Assembly (NCBI RefSeq): GCF_008831285.2
Contig: NC_045147.1
Span: forward strand, 16,532,854 to 16,596,853
DNA length: 64,000 bases
Reading direction: 5' to 3'
Source of the DNA: Nymphaea colorata
Taxonomy: Eukaryota > Streptophyta > Magnoliopsida > Nymphaeales > Nymphaeaceae
Shown: piece by piece, positions 1 to 12,212 of the stretch
Layout of the letters: each line of letters starts with the position of its first letter
Position numbering within the stretch: position 1 is the stretch's first letter
The notes under the pieces: model-generated
What the model was told of the DNA's origin: nothing
Databases searched by the model: none
Seen by the model: the letters and a program-made list of their open reading frames with translations, nothing else
Program-made: the position numbers and the translations under genes

Positions 1-825
1 TGGGCAACTTGGAAGAGGAGCATGCCTCATTGTTACATCATGCTGCATCATTTTTTATTAGTTTAGAATCAAAATCACAAAGGAGGAGAAAAGATTTTGG
101 TGGCATATATCGTGTGGGCGCATTGCCACCCTCAGCTTTTGACTTTGTAAGTCATTCTTTTATGATATTGGTGCAGCAGACACCAAGGTATGGGGCACTT
201 TGAGTAATCCAAGAAAAATAATGCCCAAAAAAGTTTGTCCCTTTCAAACATTAGGTGTGCTTATGGTTTGGCCAACACTTGTAGCTAGGGGGCCACAATG
301 ACTGGTGACCAGGGCAACTCAAGCTTTACTTGACATAGACATGAAACTGGACCCAGTCTACAATTCATTGGCAGCTTTCATGGTGGGTCAACTCAGACTA
401 GCTAATCCATCTTGAATTGAAAGCATCAGAGGGATCTACACCTTGGATCTGTGTAGGTTTCTTTTCCCAACAGCTTAGCCCAAAGCATGCACACAAAATG
501 TGTAGGAAACTTCTTGATATTCTGCATCCTTGGCAGAACCAGATTTTCCCACTTCAAGTTCCAGCTAAGATAACAGGATACCAATCACAATTTTGCTTCC
601 TCTGGCCCCGTTTGGATGATTATAATGGGGTTAAAAGCACGATTTGAAAAATGTGGTTGTGCACCAGTTCATGTTTTTAGTGAAGCCAAAAAACCTGATT
701 TCTGTGATCTTGGAAAAGAGATCGTCCCCCGGCTGCTTGCAATATTGGCTGAAGTCATCCATGTGAAGCGACCCCAGCAGTTGCTTTTGGCTGGCTACTT
801 AGTGGATTGGAATGGGACCAGTTAG
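1..825 (+). pseudogene. Decayed coding remnant, family not recognised
   Basis: Three protein-like stretches in different frames follow one another on the plus strand: about 9-180 (with LLHHAASFFISLE), 188-410 (with KIMPKKVCPFQTLGVLMVWP, interrupted by an in-frame TGA near 299) and 630-825 (with LGKEIVPRLLAILAEV and ending AGYLVDWNGTS). The amino-acid composition is protein-like and the order looks like one continuous helical, armadillo-like protein. Frame changes and internal stops prevent a single reading frame, and no intron of normal plant length repairs them. The left end runs off the window, so this could be the 3' end of a longer pseudogene or the last exons of a gene I have not resolved. 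I do not recognise the family. Confidence 0.45.
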
Positions 826-3470
826 GTGAGTAAAAAGAGTATTTCATTATATCGCCCAATAAAAAAGGAAAATGTGTCGAGTGTAAGATGCAACTCGAAT
901 CAGCCAATTCTGCAAGTAAAGATATGCGGTTAGTTAGTGGATGAGGTCATATAGTTCCTAAATAGAGATGTTTTACTGTTGCATGCACCTGGCTTCCTCC
1001 TGTCCTGTCAAGATGAAAAGCAACGTCACAAAAAGTTAATTAAAAAAAAAAACATGTATCAGATTTGTAGATAGCCAACAAGATTAATGCGGAAAAAAAA
1101 TTCAACATTGTTTTATTAAAAGATTGGATCGGATTCGGACTTAAGAAATAACATCCCATGTTTCAATAATATGCATCAACGTAGTTGGTTAACTTTATTC
1201 AATATCCATACATTTCAAAAGTCGGTTATTACCATATCCAAATTGGATTTTCATGTGTTTGAATTTGAATTCAGATAATCTGTGAATCCAATCTATATGT
1301 CGACATCTCTAACTTAATGTGTTTAGGTTAACGAGAGTGGTTGAAGCCACTAGGTTGTGCTGTTCAGACGTGTGGACATTGCCCACCCCATTTACTTTAT
1401 ATGAACTAAACGTGACACTGAATTTCCTTTTAAGAGTCAGACGAGTATTTCAACTTATCCCTTAGCTAAGAACCGAAGCCCCCACCTTTCACCCCATCCA
1501 GGTAGGATACTTTTGATGTCTCGAGGCAGGGGCGGAGCCAGGATTTTTTTTAGGGTCGGGCCAAGACGATTTGCGGGCCGAGCCAGGGTCGGGCCAAGAG
1601 GAACGACGAGGAGCGACCGGTCGGGCTAAACTAAAAAAAAATTGATTTTTTCAATGTAAAAAAAAAAATTCTTGGGCTCACCTGAGCCATGGCCCGGACA
1701 GGCTCCCCCTCCCTCTGCCCCTGTCTGGAGGTGCATTTCATTCTTTTGTAGTATAAAGAGTTGATATCATCAGAATTCGAAACAGAATTAACTTCATATA
1801 CCAACCCCCACCTCGTCGGTGGTGCCGACCCCCTCGAGGATTTTTAAAGTCAAATTCAGTTCTGCTGTACTTGTAAAGGAGTTTGCATTCAATCCTAGAT
1901 TCAACCATTGGCAGACTACGGTTAGTCCGACTAGAATCCTCAGTGGGCTTGACCAGGCAGGCTGGGTCAAGCTCAGAACATCAAATATTACTTAGGATCC
2001 GCCAGTGGCGGAGCCAAGATGAAATTCATCTGTGGGGCACTTGTGTAGGTGACATGACTTTGGTGCATGCACTGCATATGAATTTAGAGTCATAACAATG
2101 TGAATGAAGTTAACAAGTAATAATGAAAATTTTGATGGGCTGGCGTGGGCAGTAGCCCATCCCAGATCGTCAATTGGGTAAAAAATTCTAAAAACATAAC
2201 GTTTTTCTTACCAAACTCCATCTAAGCTCTTTAGACTCTAAGTGAAAGCTCATTGACATGAGAAGGAGATGTTTGCTCATGTATGCACTTGCAACTACGA
2301 TTACGCATTGTGGTATTATTCCTAGTCTCTACGTCTCATATCCTTTCACCAATTATTGTTGTATCATCATGCTGAGATTCAACGGCACATCATTATCATT
2401 CACTATTACCACGAGCGTCCTCATCATCCAACACCACGCGTGGCTTCTAATGGTCATCTTACCCTTAACTTTGCACTGTGTCTTGAACTCATACAAGTTA
2501 ATTGGGTTCCTCCACAATTTCTTGATACCCATTTAGCAAGGACTGGGTATTCAGATTTGAAGTCAATTAATATAAATCAAGAAAGTTCATATGGTATCTG
2601 AATCCCATTTTTTAATTCGCAATCCGAATCTGACACGAGTTAGGCTTTTAATTTCGCGTGTATATGAATCCAACTTTTTAAATACGCAATTGAATACCAA
2701 CCGCATTGTGATACGTTAGGACTTGACTTTGTGAATCTGTGGACATTAGATATATGACATTTACTTGAAATTGAACCCAAATGCAGATATTTGTTGAAAA
2801 CCAAATTTGGGTTTAACAAAAAGTCAAATTTTTTTTTTATCTAAATGCGATCAAATTTCTTACTTAGGTGTTAAATGCTTTTTCATATCCGGTTTGTTTT
2901 AAGCATTTCACTCAAATGCCTAATCTAATTCCAATCAATTGACATCCCTATTATTTCCTTTGAGACCTCGAGAACATGACACCAACATGGTGTTTGCAGC
3001 GCACACACGCAAGGGATGGGAGAAGATGATGCGGCCGGACCGAATTTGTATGCAGGAACACTTTTTTGGTGTTTTTGTGTTTGGTGGGAGACCATGGAAC
3101 GTGAGGAACCACATAACGTGTTCCCTTCTGGAACAAGCTCTTAATTAAGAACTGCTTGGTCTAGTGCAGGCGAGAAGGTAAAAACTAGAGTAAGCACTTG
3201 GATTCAGGCCGGCTCGAATGTCTAATACAAATTGGATCCAAGGTGATCTATTGGAACACAGAAAGAGAGTCCTGAAGGAACACAGAGAGAGTCCTGAAAG
3301 AGCATTCTTTCACATGGGGATGTGAAATATTTTATTAGTCACAAAAAAAACGTTCAACCAAAAAAATACTCAAAAAAAAGAACTCATCCATAGATTTGAC
3401 AACATTGGAATTTGTAAGAGGTTGCTTCGTGGTAGGGACACATTGTGAGTGTTTCATGAATTGCTTAAAC

Positions 3471-3566
3471 ATTGAGTATTGTTTCATGGATACGTCTCAA
3501 ACTTTGAGCCAGATTTACATTGAGTATTGTTTCATGGATATGTCTCAATCTTTGAATCAGATTTAT
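3471..3566. repeat. 48-bp direct tandem duplication
   Basis: Two adjacent 48-bp copies, 3471-3518 and 3519-3566, each starting attgagtattgtttcatgga and ending cagattta. They differ at a few positions (for example acgtctcaaac versus atgtctcaatc). Related words (tgtttcatgaatt, agcagattcatga) reappear at 4140-4235, so the unit may come from the same decayed element family. Confidence 0.75.
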
Positions 3567-4104
3567 AGGACATTCATAAGGTGTTTCTATGACAAATGGC
3601 TCCTAAAATCACAAGACTTACGAAATTTAGTATACAATTCTGAATAAACACACTGGATTCTTAAGTTTTTAGACTTTAGCAGGAAACAATTCCAATGGGT
3701 CTTTCGTTCAATCACCTGCCTCTTATCCATAATAACACTGATTAATAAAAGCTTCTCTAGTTTCTTCCAACGTAAACAGCCCTTGAATGTAAGGTGCTAA
3801 TAAAATATATGACCAATCGGAGGGATTATGGAGCAGATCATCTTATTTGTTACATTAAGAAGAGGCCACGATCATATTAGATATTCATTATGCATCCCTT
3901 TTCCCTTTATTGTTGCGCTCAATCGAGAGCAAGTTGGTCGGACAAGAGCAAGTAAGTCGGATTCAATCCATCCAAAAATGCATGCGAAATTCATCTGAAA
4001 CCTCAAATCCAATATAATGATATCAGATCACCTCAGAGAGTTGTCTACCTTCACCTCACTGTATGTAGGTCTCATGCCAACACCAATACTAGAAATGGTC
4101 GTGA

Positions 4105-4262
4105 CTATAGAGAATGTTTGGCAACAATAATAGTTTGTTATTGTTTCATGAATTTGTCCTAAAGATTGAGGTATGTTCATAAAACACTATAGCACAGTAT
4201 TTTATGAACTTGCTTCAATTCTTGAAGCAGATTCATGAAAAAGTAATAAGAACGGCCCCTTA
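4105..4262. mobile_element. Possible decayed MITE (inverted-repeat element)
   Basis: The left side (ggcaacaataatagtttg then ttattgtttcatgaa) and the reverse complement of the right side (ggggccgttcttattact then ttttcatgaa) are partly similar, giving an imperfect inverted repeat of about 160 bp. A 'ggggccgtt' terminus is common in plant hAT-type MITEs. No target-site duplication could be assigned and the arms are eroded, so this is tentative. Confidence 0.3.
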
Positions 4263-5805
4263 GGCAACTTTTCTCCATAAATTTGTGAAGTAAAGTTGAA
4301 AAAACATATTTAGTGAAAAACTTAAGGCTGCTTCCTTAAGGAGAGAGCAAATTGCTACTAATGATCTTTAAATTGGAAGAGGAAAAGCATTAATTCAATT
4401 TTTAAGAGGCACCCAAATTAATGCAATAAAGTCTCGGCCCGACCAAGAAAAAAATGTGAAAAGTGTCAAGTTGAAGACGTTTGATCAAATCTCGGCCCGC
4501 CATTTTGTTCCTTGTTTTCCTCGTCAAGTTTGGTGGCCATTGTCTACTCTCATCATTGAAAAGAACGAATCATATGGCGCAGGATACACAGTTAGACTCG
4601 GTCCAGATCCAACATTTTCCAAATCAGATCCTGCTTAATTGGATTCAAATTCAGTTTAAATTTTTCGGGAGAAAAAAAATCTAATTTTCTCAAACATGGA
4701 CTGGACAACAATTTACATGTAATAAGGTCAGCTCCTTACTGCAATTCAAGCTGATTCGATCATACAACTGCATACATACAAGAACAAAAGTAGAATAAAC
4801 CCTGAGAAAAAGGTGGGCATGGACTAAAGAAAGTTGGAGACAGCAGCAAAAGAAGGCAGACCCCACAGCCTCTCCTATAATGGCGCACTAGAAAAGCAAA
4901 CCTGCCTCCATCAAGAATATAATTTGACAACTTGGTGCTGCAAATTATTTTTTTCTTTTTATGACATATCTCTAAATCCAAATGCATTGCTGTTCAGATC
5001 CTATTATTTTGTTAGCAGATCTGGATAAGTGTTTTAGATCTGGATCCGTTATCAGATAATTTTTGAAATCTGGATCTGGAAACACGGATTTGGAAAGATA
5101 AACTTCAAGATAGGTGCCAATCTAAAAGACAAGAGTGAAAATTTCAAAAATTTTGTGGAACAAATAAATAAATATAATAAAGCAGGAGCTTATTTGAAAA
5201 TAATATATAATAATGGCAAGTTGGCAGAATATAGAATTGTTTTAGGTGAACTCCCCGCGTTTCGTGCAAGACTGGTAAAGATTTCTTCCAAGTTCTTAAA
5301 ATTAGACATGGAAAAGCAGAAAAAGTAAAAACAATTACGGAAACTTAATAAATCTCTTAAAGCGCTACGAAAATTGAAATTCGAACTTTTTTTTTTGCTC
5401 ACTAAACTTGACTGACTTCTTAAGTTGGGAACGGTCTTCCAATTTATGATAATCTTTTTTAATAGCATGTCATATTCTTGCATCTCGCGGTTCCTATCCC
5501 GCGAAATTTAACAGCAACAGCTATTTTAAAAGTTCGTACTCTCCGTTCTCTCAAATGTCAGATTGCGATCAAGCCCGGCTTTTTCTTCCGCCGCGTGTCA
5601 GGTTGATCGAGGCATGACAAAAATGGTTTGAAGTGTTCTCATCTTTAATTTTCCGCGCTTCTTCGGCGTGGCAGTTGCCGACGAATGGGCTTGTTTTTCC
5701 CATAGTATCAATGCGCACTAATCGTACGATTCTTGCGCCAGATATCTTCAGAGGAGTCCTTCGCTCGCGTACCCTGAACGCAGAGGGCTTTCCGTTTGAA
5801 ATTTG

Positions 5806-5850
5806 GAGAGAGAGAGAGAGAGAGAGAGAGAGCTTCTTCTTCTTCTTCTT
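5806..5850 (+). repeat. (GA)n then (CTT)n tract in the annexin 5' leader
   Basis: An uninterrupted GA run (5806-5832) is followed directly by CTT repeats (5833-5850), 50 nt before the annexin ATG. GA/CT-rich leaders are common in plant genes and can bind GAGA-type (BBR/BPC) factors; that role here is inference. Length polymorphism is likely. Confidence 0.8.
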
Positions 5851-5900
5851 GAGATACAGGGGCTTCTTCTTCCTGTTCTTGTGCTTCTGCGGGGCTACAG

Positions 5901-8900
5901 ATGGCTACTCTCACCGTTCCACCCGCGCCCACTTCACCTCAACAGGATGCCATCGAGCTTTACCGCGCCTTCAAAGGTAACAAAGGATATGTCTTATTTT
6001 TCGAGCTTCTCTTTGGTCGGGCTCTTCGTATCCAGCTTCCCGATGTCTTCGTTTCTCCTTTTTCCTTTCCATTTTCTTGTTTTATTTGGTTTATTTTAAG
6101 AATTTTACGGCTTGAACCAGCTGAAGCTTACCAACTGGAAGTTATGCATCTGAAATTTTTTTGGTGATAATTAAGAGCCGATTCTCTGAAGAAACGTTTA
6201 TAATAATGATTTACCTTTTCTTGAGATCTGATCAAGCGTCCTCTCTATAATTTCGATCTAAATTTGAATGTAGGTGATCGTTTCCTCATTTGACCGATTT
6301 CTAATGAGAAAATTTGAGAGGTGCATATGGCCCTATGGGTTTGATTTTAATTTTTCTTTTCCTTGGAACTTTCTGCCCATTTGAACGTGATGTTGTTGAG
6401 AAACCCTTTCTGCGAGGGAAATTCTATGCTATCACCCCTCTGTGGCGACTGGTAGTGGTACCAGAGCTTACAGAGGTTTGGTTGATCAATGACATGGAAG
6501 CTGAGACGGGATTCTAGTCCTATGTGGTGCAGAGACGCTGTGCTACTGCTTATTTAACTACTCAGGTTGTGGGAATGCATCCAGAAAATTGCGTGCTGGT
6601 TATTCAGAAGTAATTAAAGAAATGACATGCTATTATTCATCTGCGTTATTTTTATGCCTCTCTATTTTACTGCCGTTAGCACAATTCCGAATGAATGCTA
6701 AATGTCTCTTCAGCTTCCGTATCTAGGAATGTATACCGCCAGAGGTGCATGCTTTTCTGAACTACTTCTCAACGACGTAGCTTTGTGCTTGAGAAAGTCT
6801 TCCCATGTACTTATGCATATGCATCATCTATCTACGTTTCTCATTTGTTTCTGAAGCCATGTTAGGTACCATTATCTTTAAAAGAAACAAAAATAAGTAT
6901 TATGATCCAACAATTGAAACAAATTGATGGGATTATTACTTCTCAAACATGGAAAAATAAAGAAGCCATTACAATTGCTGAAGATTTATCAGGGACTCGC
7001 CTGGGTATGGTTGGTCTTACTGTCTTCCATGATTTCTATATGAGTGTGATTGCAGTAACATCATGGCCTGGCAGGTTTTAATGTTTTATGTTGTTGCAAG
7101 TAGTTATGGATCAGTAGCAGTTTGTGTGGCTGGAAGAGGGGATTCTGGTTGTCTTTGGTTGGGTCGGAAGCATAATGACAAATCTCATTTTTTTGAAATC
7201 TCATCATATTTTGAGAGGAAAACAGAAGCTTTTTGAGATAAACATGGACTAACTTCAGTATATGTGGACTTTTAAAGTATATGAAAATATTGAAAAAAAT
7301 ATAAAATATAAAATGTAAGAAAATTTCATAATTGAATCTTCTAAGCAATGGGAACATTTCCAGTTTTTTTTTTTTTTTGCTTAAAAAATAAATTTAGGAA
7401 TATATTGATTTCTGGAAACAGTACTACAAAGTTGTAATGTTTTCAAAATGTCATGGTACTTGCTACTATACTTGGAAAGGCATGCAAGCACGTCACGTCA
7501 AGTTGGTTCTTCCGTAACACTTTCTATGGCCATTCTTTCAGGTTTTGGGTGTGACAGTGCAGCAATAGTAAATATTCTAGCCCATCGTGATGCAGCCCAA
7601 CGTGGCCTTATCCAGCAAGAGTACCACAAAATGTATACGGATGATCTAATGAGACGTCTTTCTTCAGAGCTAAGTGGAGATCTGAAGGTCTTGACTCTTG
7701 TGAAATCGAAAAGCATTGCTTTGGAAACTGGGCATTTTTTTGAAGGAAAGAGTTCATCATGTTTTAGTTTTCTTTCCTGCTTGCATTCCATACTTGATCT
7801 CCATGAAAAGTATTAGTGTTTGCAGCCATTTCTGAAAATGGTGTTTTTTTTTCTGCTCTCAACAGCTACTTCCCCTCGCAGATCTAATTCTTTTCTATGT
7901 TTCAGAAAGCGGTTTTATTATGGATGCCTGATCCAGCAGGCCGTGATGCAACAATAATTAGGCAAGCATTAACTGGTGATACCATTGATATTGATGTGGC
8001 CACAGAAATAATCTGCTCCCGTACCCCATCTCAGATTCATTTTTTAAAGTATGCTTACCACGGCAAATTTGGCACCTACCTTGAGCACGAGATCGGCTGT
8101 CTAGCCTCTGGTGATCATAAAAAGGTGGCAAGTTGTTTATTCTTTTTGCTTACTGCCATTCTGTGATCTTTTATCATGTATTATATGTACTCATGAAAAA
8201 ACTTGGGTTTCTGATAATAAGAAAAAGAGTGACATTGCCTGCTTATAATCACACTTTATCAATTTATGTTTTCATGTATCTTTATATTCTTTTTGTGGTA
8301 ACTAAATAAGTGTTATTCTTGTTTTGTTAGTTGTAGTGCTGTACTGGTATCTTCATTGTGGTTACTCTTTTGCTACTTCCTACAAAAGTAGTTGCTTTTC
8401 CTTTTTTGACATTTTTTCGATTCAGTGGCAGAGTCAACGGGGGCCTACAAGGGCCATGGCCCCACAACACCCCCCCAACCCCCAAACCCAACCAAAAGAG
8501 AGCGAGCGAGAGAGAGAGAGAGAGAGGTGCCAAAAGTTCTAGCAAACTATTTTTTTCTTCTTAAAGGTTTTCCAGTTAGCAAGTTGGTCGGGGTCTGAGC
8601 TATTGTCCATTCTTTTGTTTGTTATCATTGTTATCGCAACAATGACTATGGCACCACTCAAACAACAACTATTTGCTCATCTTACTGTAATGCTATGTCA
8701 CATGGGTGTGGGTATGGTACGGGTTCGGGTATGATGGTATGGGTTCAGACACGACAATTTTGAAAATTGTGGGTACATGAGTACGACAAATTTTTATATT
8801 TTCAAAAATAATAAAATAAAATAAAAAGTTAATAGTTCACACTTATAATCTCATAAGAAAGTCTCAAACAAAACATTGTTTATCATAAGAAAAATGGAAT

Positions 8901-11400
8901 GAAAATATAGAATCTTAGTGGAAGGGAAATATAAAAGAAGGGAAAAGTCAAAATTAGAGAAAAAATTAAGTTTAAAAATATAATTTTAAATGTTATAAAA
9001 TGCAGCCGTACCCACGTACCAACACGGGTGCCTGGGCAAATTACACGTACCCGTGTCACATAGCTCTAATGTGCTATATCATCCAGCCCATTCTTGTATT
9101 CTAAATGATGATCTATGATGGCATACAAATACTGTACAAATATAACTATATAAGTTTGAGCCATATTTTATTGGCTAGTGGTTATTTATTTGTCACTAAA
9201 TTCTGATATTCACATTATTTACACACTCCTTGATTTAGGATAGTTGAAACACATGACCACACCAATTAACGTTTCAGTCTTCTGGCATATCTTTTCTTCC
9301 TTTTCCTAACATTATTATGGTATATGATTTCTTCCTTTTCTCAATGGTTTTTGCTCACTCTTCCTTTCTGTAAAAAGAAGTTTCACTGTTACTTGTTGCT
9401 CTTGGTTCACCATAAAGCATCGTTCAGTTACCTTCTACAGCCTTCTAATATAAACTATCTAGCTAATCTGTGTTAACATGTAACAGTGACGTGTTCTGCA
9501 GTTGCTTCTTGCATACTTATCAACAGGGCGCTATGAAGGTCCAGAAGTTGATTTAGCTATGGCAGAGATGGATGCAAAAGCACTCTATAAGGCAGGGGAA
9601 AAGAGGCTAGGGACTGATGAAAGTACTTTCATTCAAATATTCAGTGGAAGAAGTAGAGCTCACTTGGCTGCTGTTGCTTCCTCTTATCATCACTTGTACA
9701 GAAAGAAGCTCAAAAAGGTAACTTCCATCATCTTTGCTTTTATACGGCACACATTATGTTGATATAACTATTTATTTTTTTGTTACTACAAAATACTGAA
9801 ACCTAGTAAGTGTCAAATGCAGGTTGTAAAGAGTGAAACATCTGGAAAGTTTGAAGATGCACTTCTTACTATCCTGACATGTGCTGAAAATCCTGCTAGA
9901 TATTTTGCTAAGGTGTTTATATTAATTTCTGCCGGTATCTTTGTGTTTATCTGTGGTTCTGCTTTCTGTCATTTTCCTCTACTGTCCATGGCATGTAAAT
10001 AGCTTCGTTCAACTCTTCCTTTCATAATACATATCAGAGGAAAAGGGTTTTAATTTCATAAGCTATACAAATTTTATCTGTATGTGTGTTTGAGGAAGCC
10101 TCATCTGTGGGGAAGTGTTTATCATAAGGAAACATCAGCTGATGAGACCTGTGATTTAGGAGACTGGTCATTTGACTGTCTTTCGGATAACAGTAATTAT
10201 CAGTTCATTGTCTATTTTTCTTCTAGCATTCTTTTGAACCTGAAAGTTTTCTCCTTCCATGGTCAGTAGACTGCTGATAACATTGCTGCCTCCAAAGTGT
10301 TTCTGCAAGTTTGGATTTTGGAAACAACTCATTCAAGTGTCAAGTAGTTTTGGAATGTTGTTCACTTATGGCAATTCTTGGTTTAATAATCTATATACAT
10401 GAAATTGTACGTGATCACATGCAACCTATAAAAGTATAACAAAGACTATACTCAGAGATATAAAATTCATGTTTGGAAATGAGTAGTTCATCATGTCTAG
10501 GGACCACATCTATTTTATTAATCTCAAAATTCTCCTTTCACTGTCTTTCGGATAATAGTAATTATCAGTTCATTGTCTATTTTTCTTCTAGCGTTCCTTT
10601 GAACCGGAAACTTTTCTCCTTTTATGGTCAGTGGACTGCTGATAACGTTGCTGCCTACAAAGTGTTTCTGTAGTTTGGATTTTGGAAATAATTCATTCAA
10701 GTGTCAATTATTTTTGTAAAGTTGTTCAATTGTGGCAATTCATGGTCTAATACTCTATACGCATGAAATTGTACGTGATCACATGCAACCTATAAAAGTA
10801 TAACAAAGACTGTTCAGAGATCTACATGTTTGGAAATAAGTAGTTCATAATGTCCAGGGACCACATCTATTTTTATTAGTCTCAAAAGCTTGCTTGAAGA
10901 TTAAAAGGAAAATATCTTAAGCCTAGTCTGTGATTTCTTCTTTGATTGGATAATAATATCTTGTACACACCGTAGATTTTAAATAATGTCAAATCATTTC
11001 ATGCAATTCTAAAGATCTGGTCAAACTTGATCTAGACTATTTTCCCACTATATCATTAATTTTTGCCGCTGGCTGAATCTAGTGAACACAGATTTCTCTC
11101 AGTGTGTTGCTTGTTAGATACTTTCTGCAGTTTCTCCTTTTGGACGTATCACTGAATGATATGGCCTTTTTTGTTATAATGATGCATATTTTTCAGGGTC
11201 TTTATAAAGCAATGAAAGGTTTGGGAACCAACGATACAAAACTTATTCGAATTGTTGTTACAAGGGCGGAAATTGATATGCAATATATCAAGGCTGAATA
11301 TCAAAGTAAATACAAGAAGCCACTATCAGATGCCGTACACTCCGAAACATCTGGCCAGTATCGGGCGTTTCTTCTTGCTTTAATTGGAGGGAAACACTAG
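5901..11400 (+). CDS. ANN5: Annexin, D5-like (six exons, 316 aa)
   Basis: Calcium-dependent phospholipid-binding protein of cytosol and membrane surfaces. Exons: 5901-5976, 7542-7687, 7906-8124, 9502-9717, 9823-9912 and 11197-11400, joining in frame to 948 nt plus stop, the usual length for plant annexins. Four annexin repeats are visible: repeat 1 ([18 protein letters not shown]), repeat 2 ([14 protein letters not shown]), repeat 3 (RYEGPEVD to [10 protein letters not shown]) and repeat 4 ([20 protein letters not shown]). The canonical type-II GxGT calcium loop is clear only in repeat 4 (G257-T260) and modified in repeat 1 (GFGCD). His40, the residue discussed for peroxidase activity of AtANN1, is present. 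The wording [14 protein letters not shown] and MKGLGTND is closest to Arabidopsis annexin 5 as I remember it. Intron 2 has a weak donor (AAG/GTCTTG). The start is the first ATG of the frame, just after a GA/CTT leader. Confidence 0.93.
8508..8527 (+). repeat. (GA)n microsatellite in annexin intron 3
   Basis: A short GA run lies next to a C-rich stretch (accccccccaaccccc type, about 8469-8490). Just upstream (about 8424-8456) is a cagtggcagagtcaacgggggcct segment related to the recurrent GGCGGAGCCA motif, suggesting an old transposon end in the intron. Confidence 0.6.
8693..9063. mobile_element. hAT-type MITE in annexin intron 3
   Basis: A 371-bp non-coding element with terminal inverted repeats: the left end starts ctatgtcacatgggtgtggg and the right end is the imperfect inverse, finishing cacgtacccgtgtcacatag (about 16 of 22 positions match). 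It is flanked by 8-bp near-identical direct repeats, ctgtaatg (8685-8692) and ctctaatg (9064-9071), the size produced by hAT transposases. The interior is AT-rich and encodes nothing. It is non-autonomous and removed with intron 3 (8125-9501). Confidence 0.75.
10176..10887 (+). repeat. Tandem duplication inside annexin intron 5
   Basis: Copy A is 10176-10529 and copy B 10541-10887, both beginning ctgtctttcggataa and ending with a tctcaaaa block. They share long identical runs such as gtacgtgatcacatgcaacc. The copies differ by scattered substitutions and small indels, so the duplication is not very recent. It lies within intron 5 (9913-11196) and does not alter the coding sequence. Confidence 0.85.
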
Positions 11401-11720
11401 CGAGCTGGAGCCTCATTGTTTTACTGTGTATATGCAGATAGTACGATGTTCTCTCATGTTTACCTGTAATGAGCCAGACATGGTGTTGTACCTTGGGATT
11501 TCTCAAGTTGTGTATGTATGTGTAATGTTGTTGCTGAGAACTACTTATTCCTATTGGAGGAAAACACTAGGCTGCTGAAACCCTATTAATATACTGCGTA
11601 TAAGCAGATACTGAAGTGTTTTCTCATGATTGCTTGTAATGAAACGGACATGGTATTGTACTTTGGGATTTCTCAAGTTGTGTATGTATGTGCAATGTTG
11701 TTTTCTGAGAACGACTTATT
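11383..11720 (+). repeat. Duplicated 3' end of the annexin gene
   Basis: The segment 11383-11549 (last codons of the gene, stop and 3' untranslated region) is repeated as 11553-11720. The second copy keeps attggagg-aaacactag, corresponding to the last codons and stop, and the downstream block gggatttctcaagttgtgta. The second copy lies after the real stop, so it extends the 3' untranslated region and may offer a second polyadenylation region. Confidence 0.8.
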
Positions 11721-12212
11721 AATATGTATTACTGTTTGAAAAAATTCCAGATAAAATCATCAACGATTTCTGTCCTCCAGCTTGGTATAGGAGAAATCGT
11801 AATGGTAGTTGAGGCAAGATGTGAAAAAGTTACAAAAATGCTTGTATGAAGCTACGATATAGATAGAATCTGGAGTATGGGTATGAGGGTGATGACTATC
11901 CTTAAGTAACTTTCAATCTCTTCCAAGTGCCTGTTACGATTGAAGTACATTTTACAAGCTCTAAGAACATGCAACGTTGATTTATCCTTTTCCATGATCC
12001 AGCATGGTGCTCTTCTGCAATGCACCAAACTGCATTCAGTTCCAAGATATTCGTAGATGTACAGGTGAAACATCGAGCAAATTTTCCTGCTTAAGAGGTA
12101 TAGGCTTTACAAGTGGTTAATGTCAAAACATGCTTACAAAATGTCAGTGAAAGAAAATTTGCTGCAGTTGGAACTTTCCTAGCTAGAAAGATCAAGAAAC
12201 CTAAAGCTTGAT
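11721..12212. other. Spacer between convergent genes
   Basis: Between the annexin 3' end (plus) and the DUF1677 stop (minus). It should contain both polyadenylation regions, but no motif is strong enough to fix either end. No coding region is supported. Confidence 0.5.

Larger units (their letters stand above)
826..5800. other. Gene-free spacer upstream of the annexin gene
   Basis: AT-rich sequence without a convincing coding region. It holds poly-A/poly-T runs, two copies of a recurrent GGCGGAGCCA motif (1531-1540 and 2007-2016), degenerate 'ggatctggatcc'-like stretches (about 2560-2700 and 5030-5100) typical of decayed transposon ends, a 48-bp tandem duplication and a MITE-like inverted repeat listed separately. 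The last few hundred bases before 5800 should contain the annexin promoter; no element there is clear enough to name. Confidence 0.5.
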
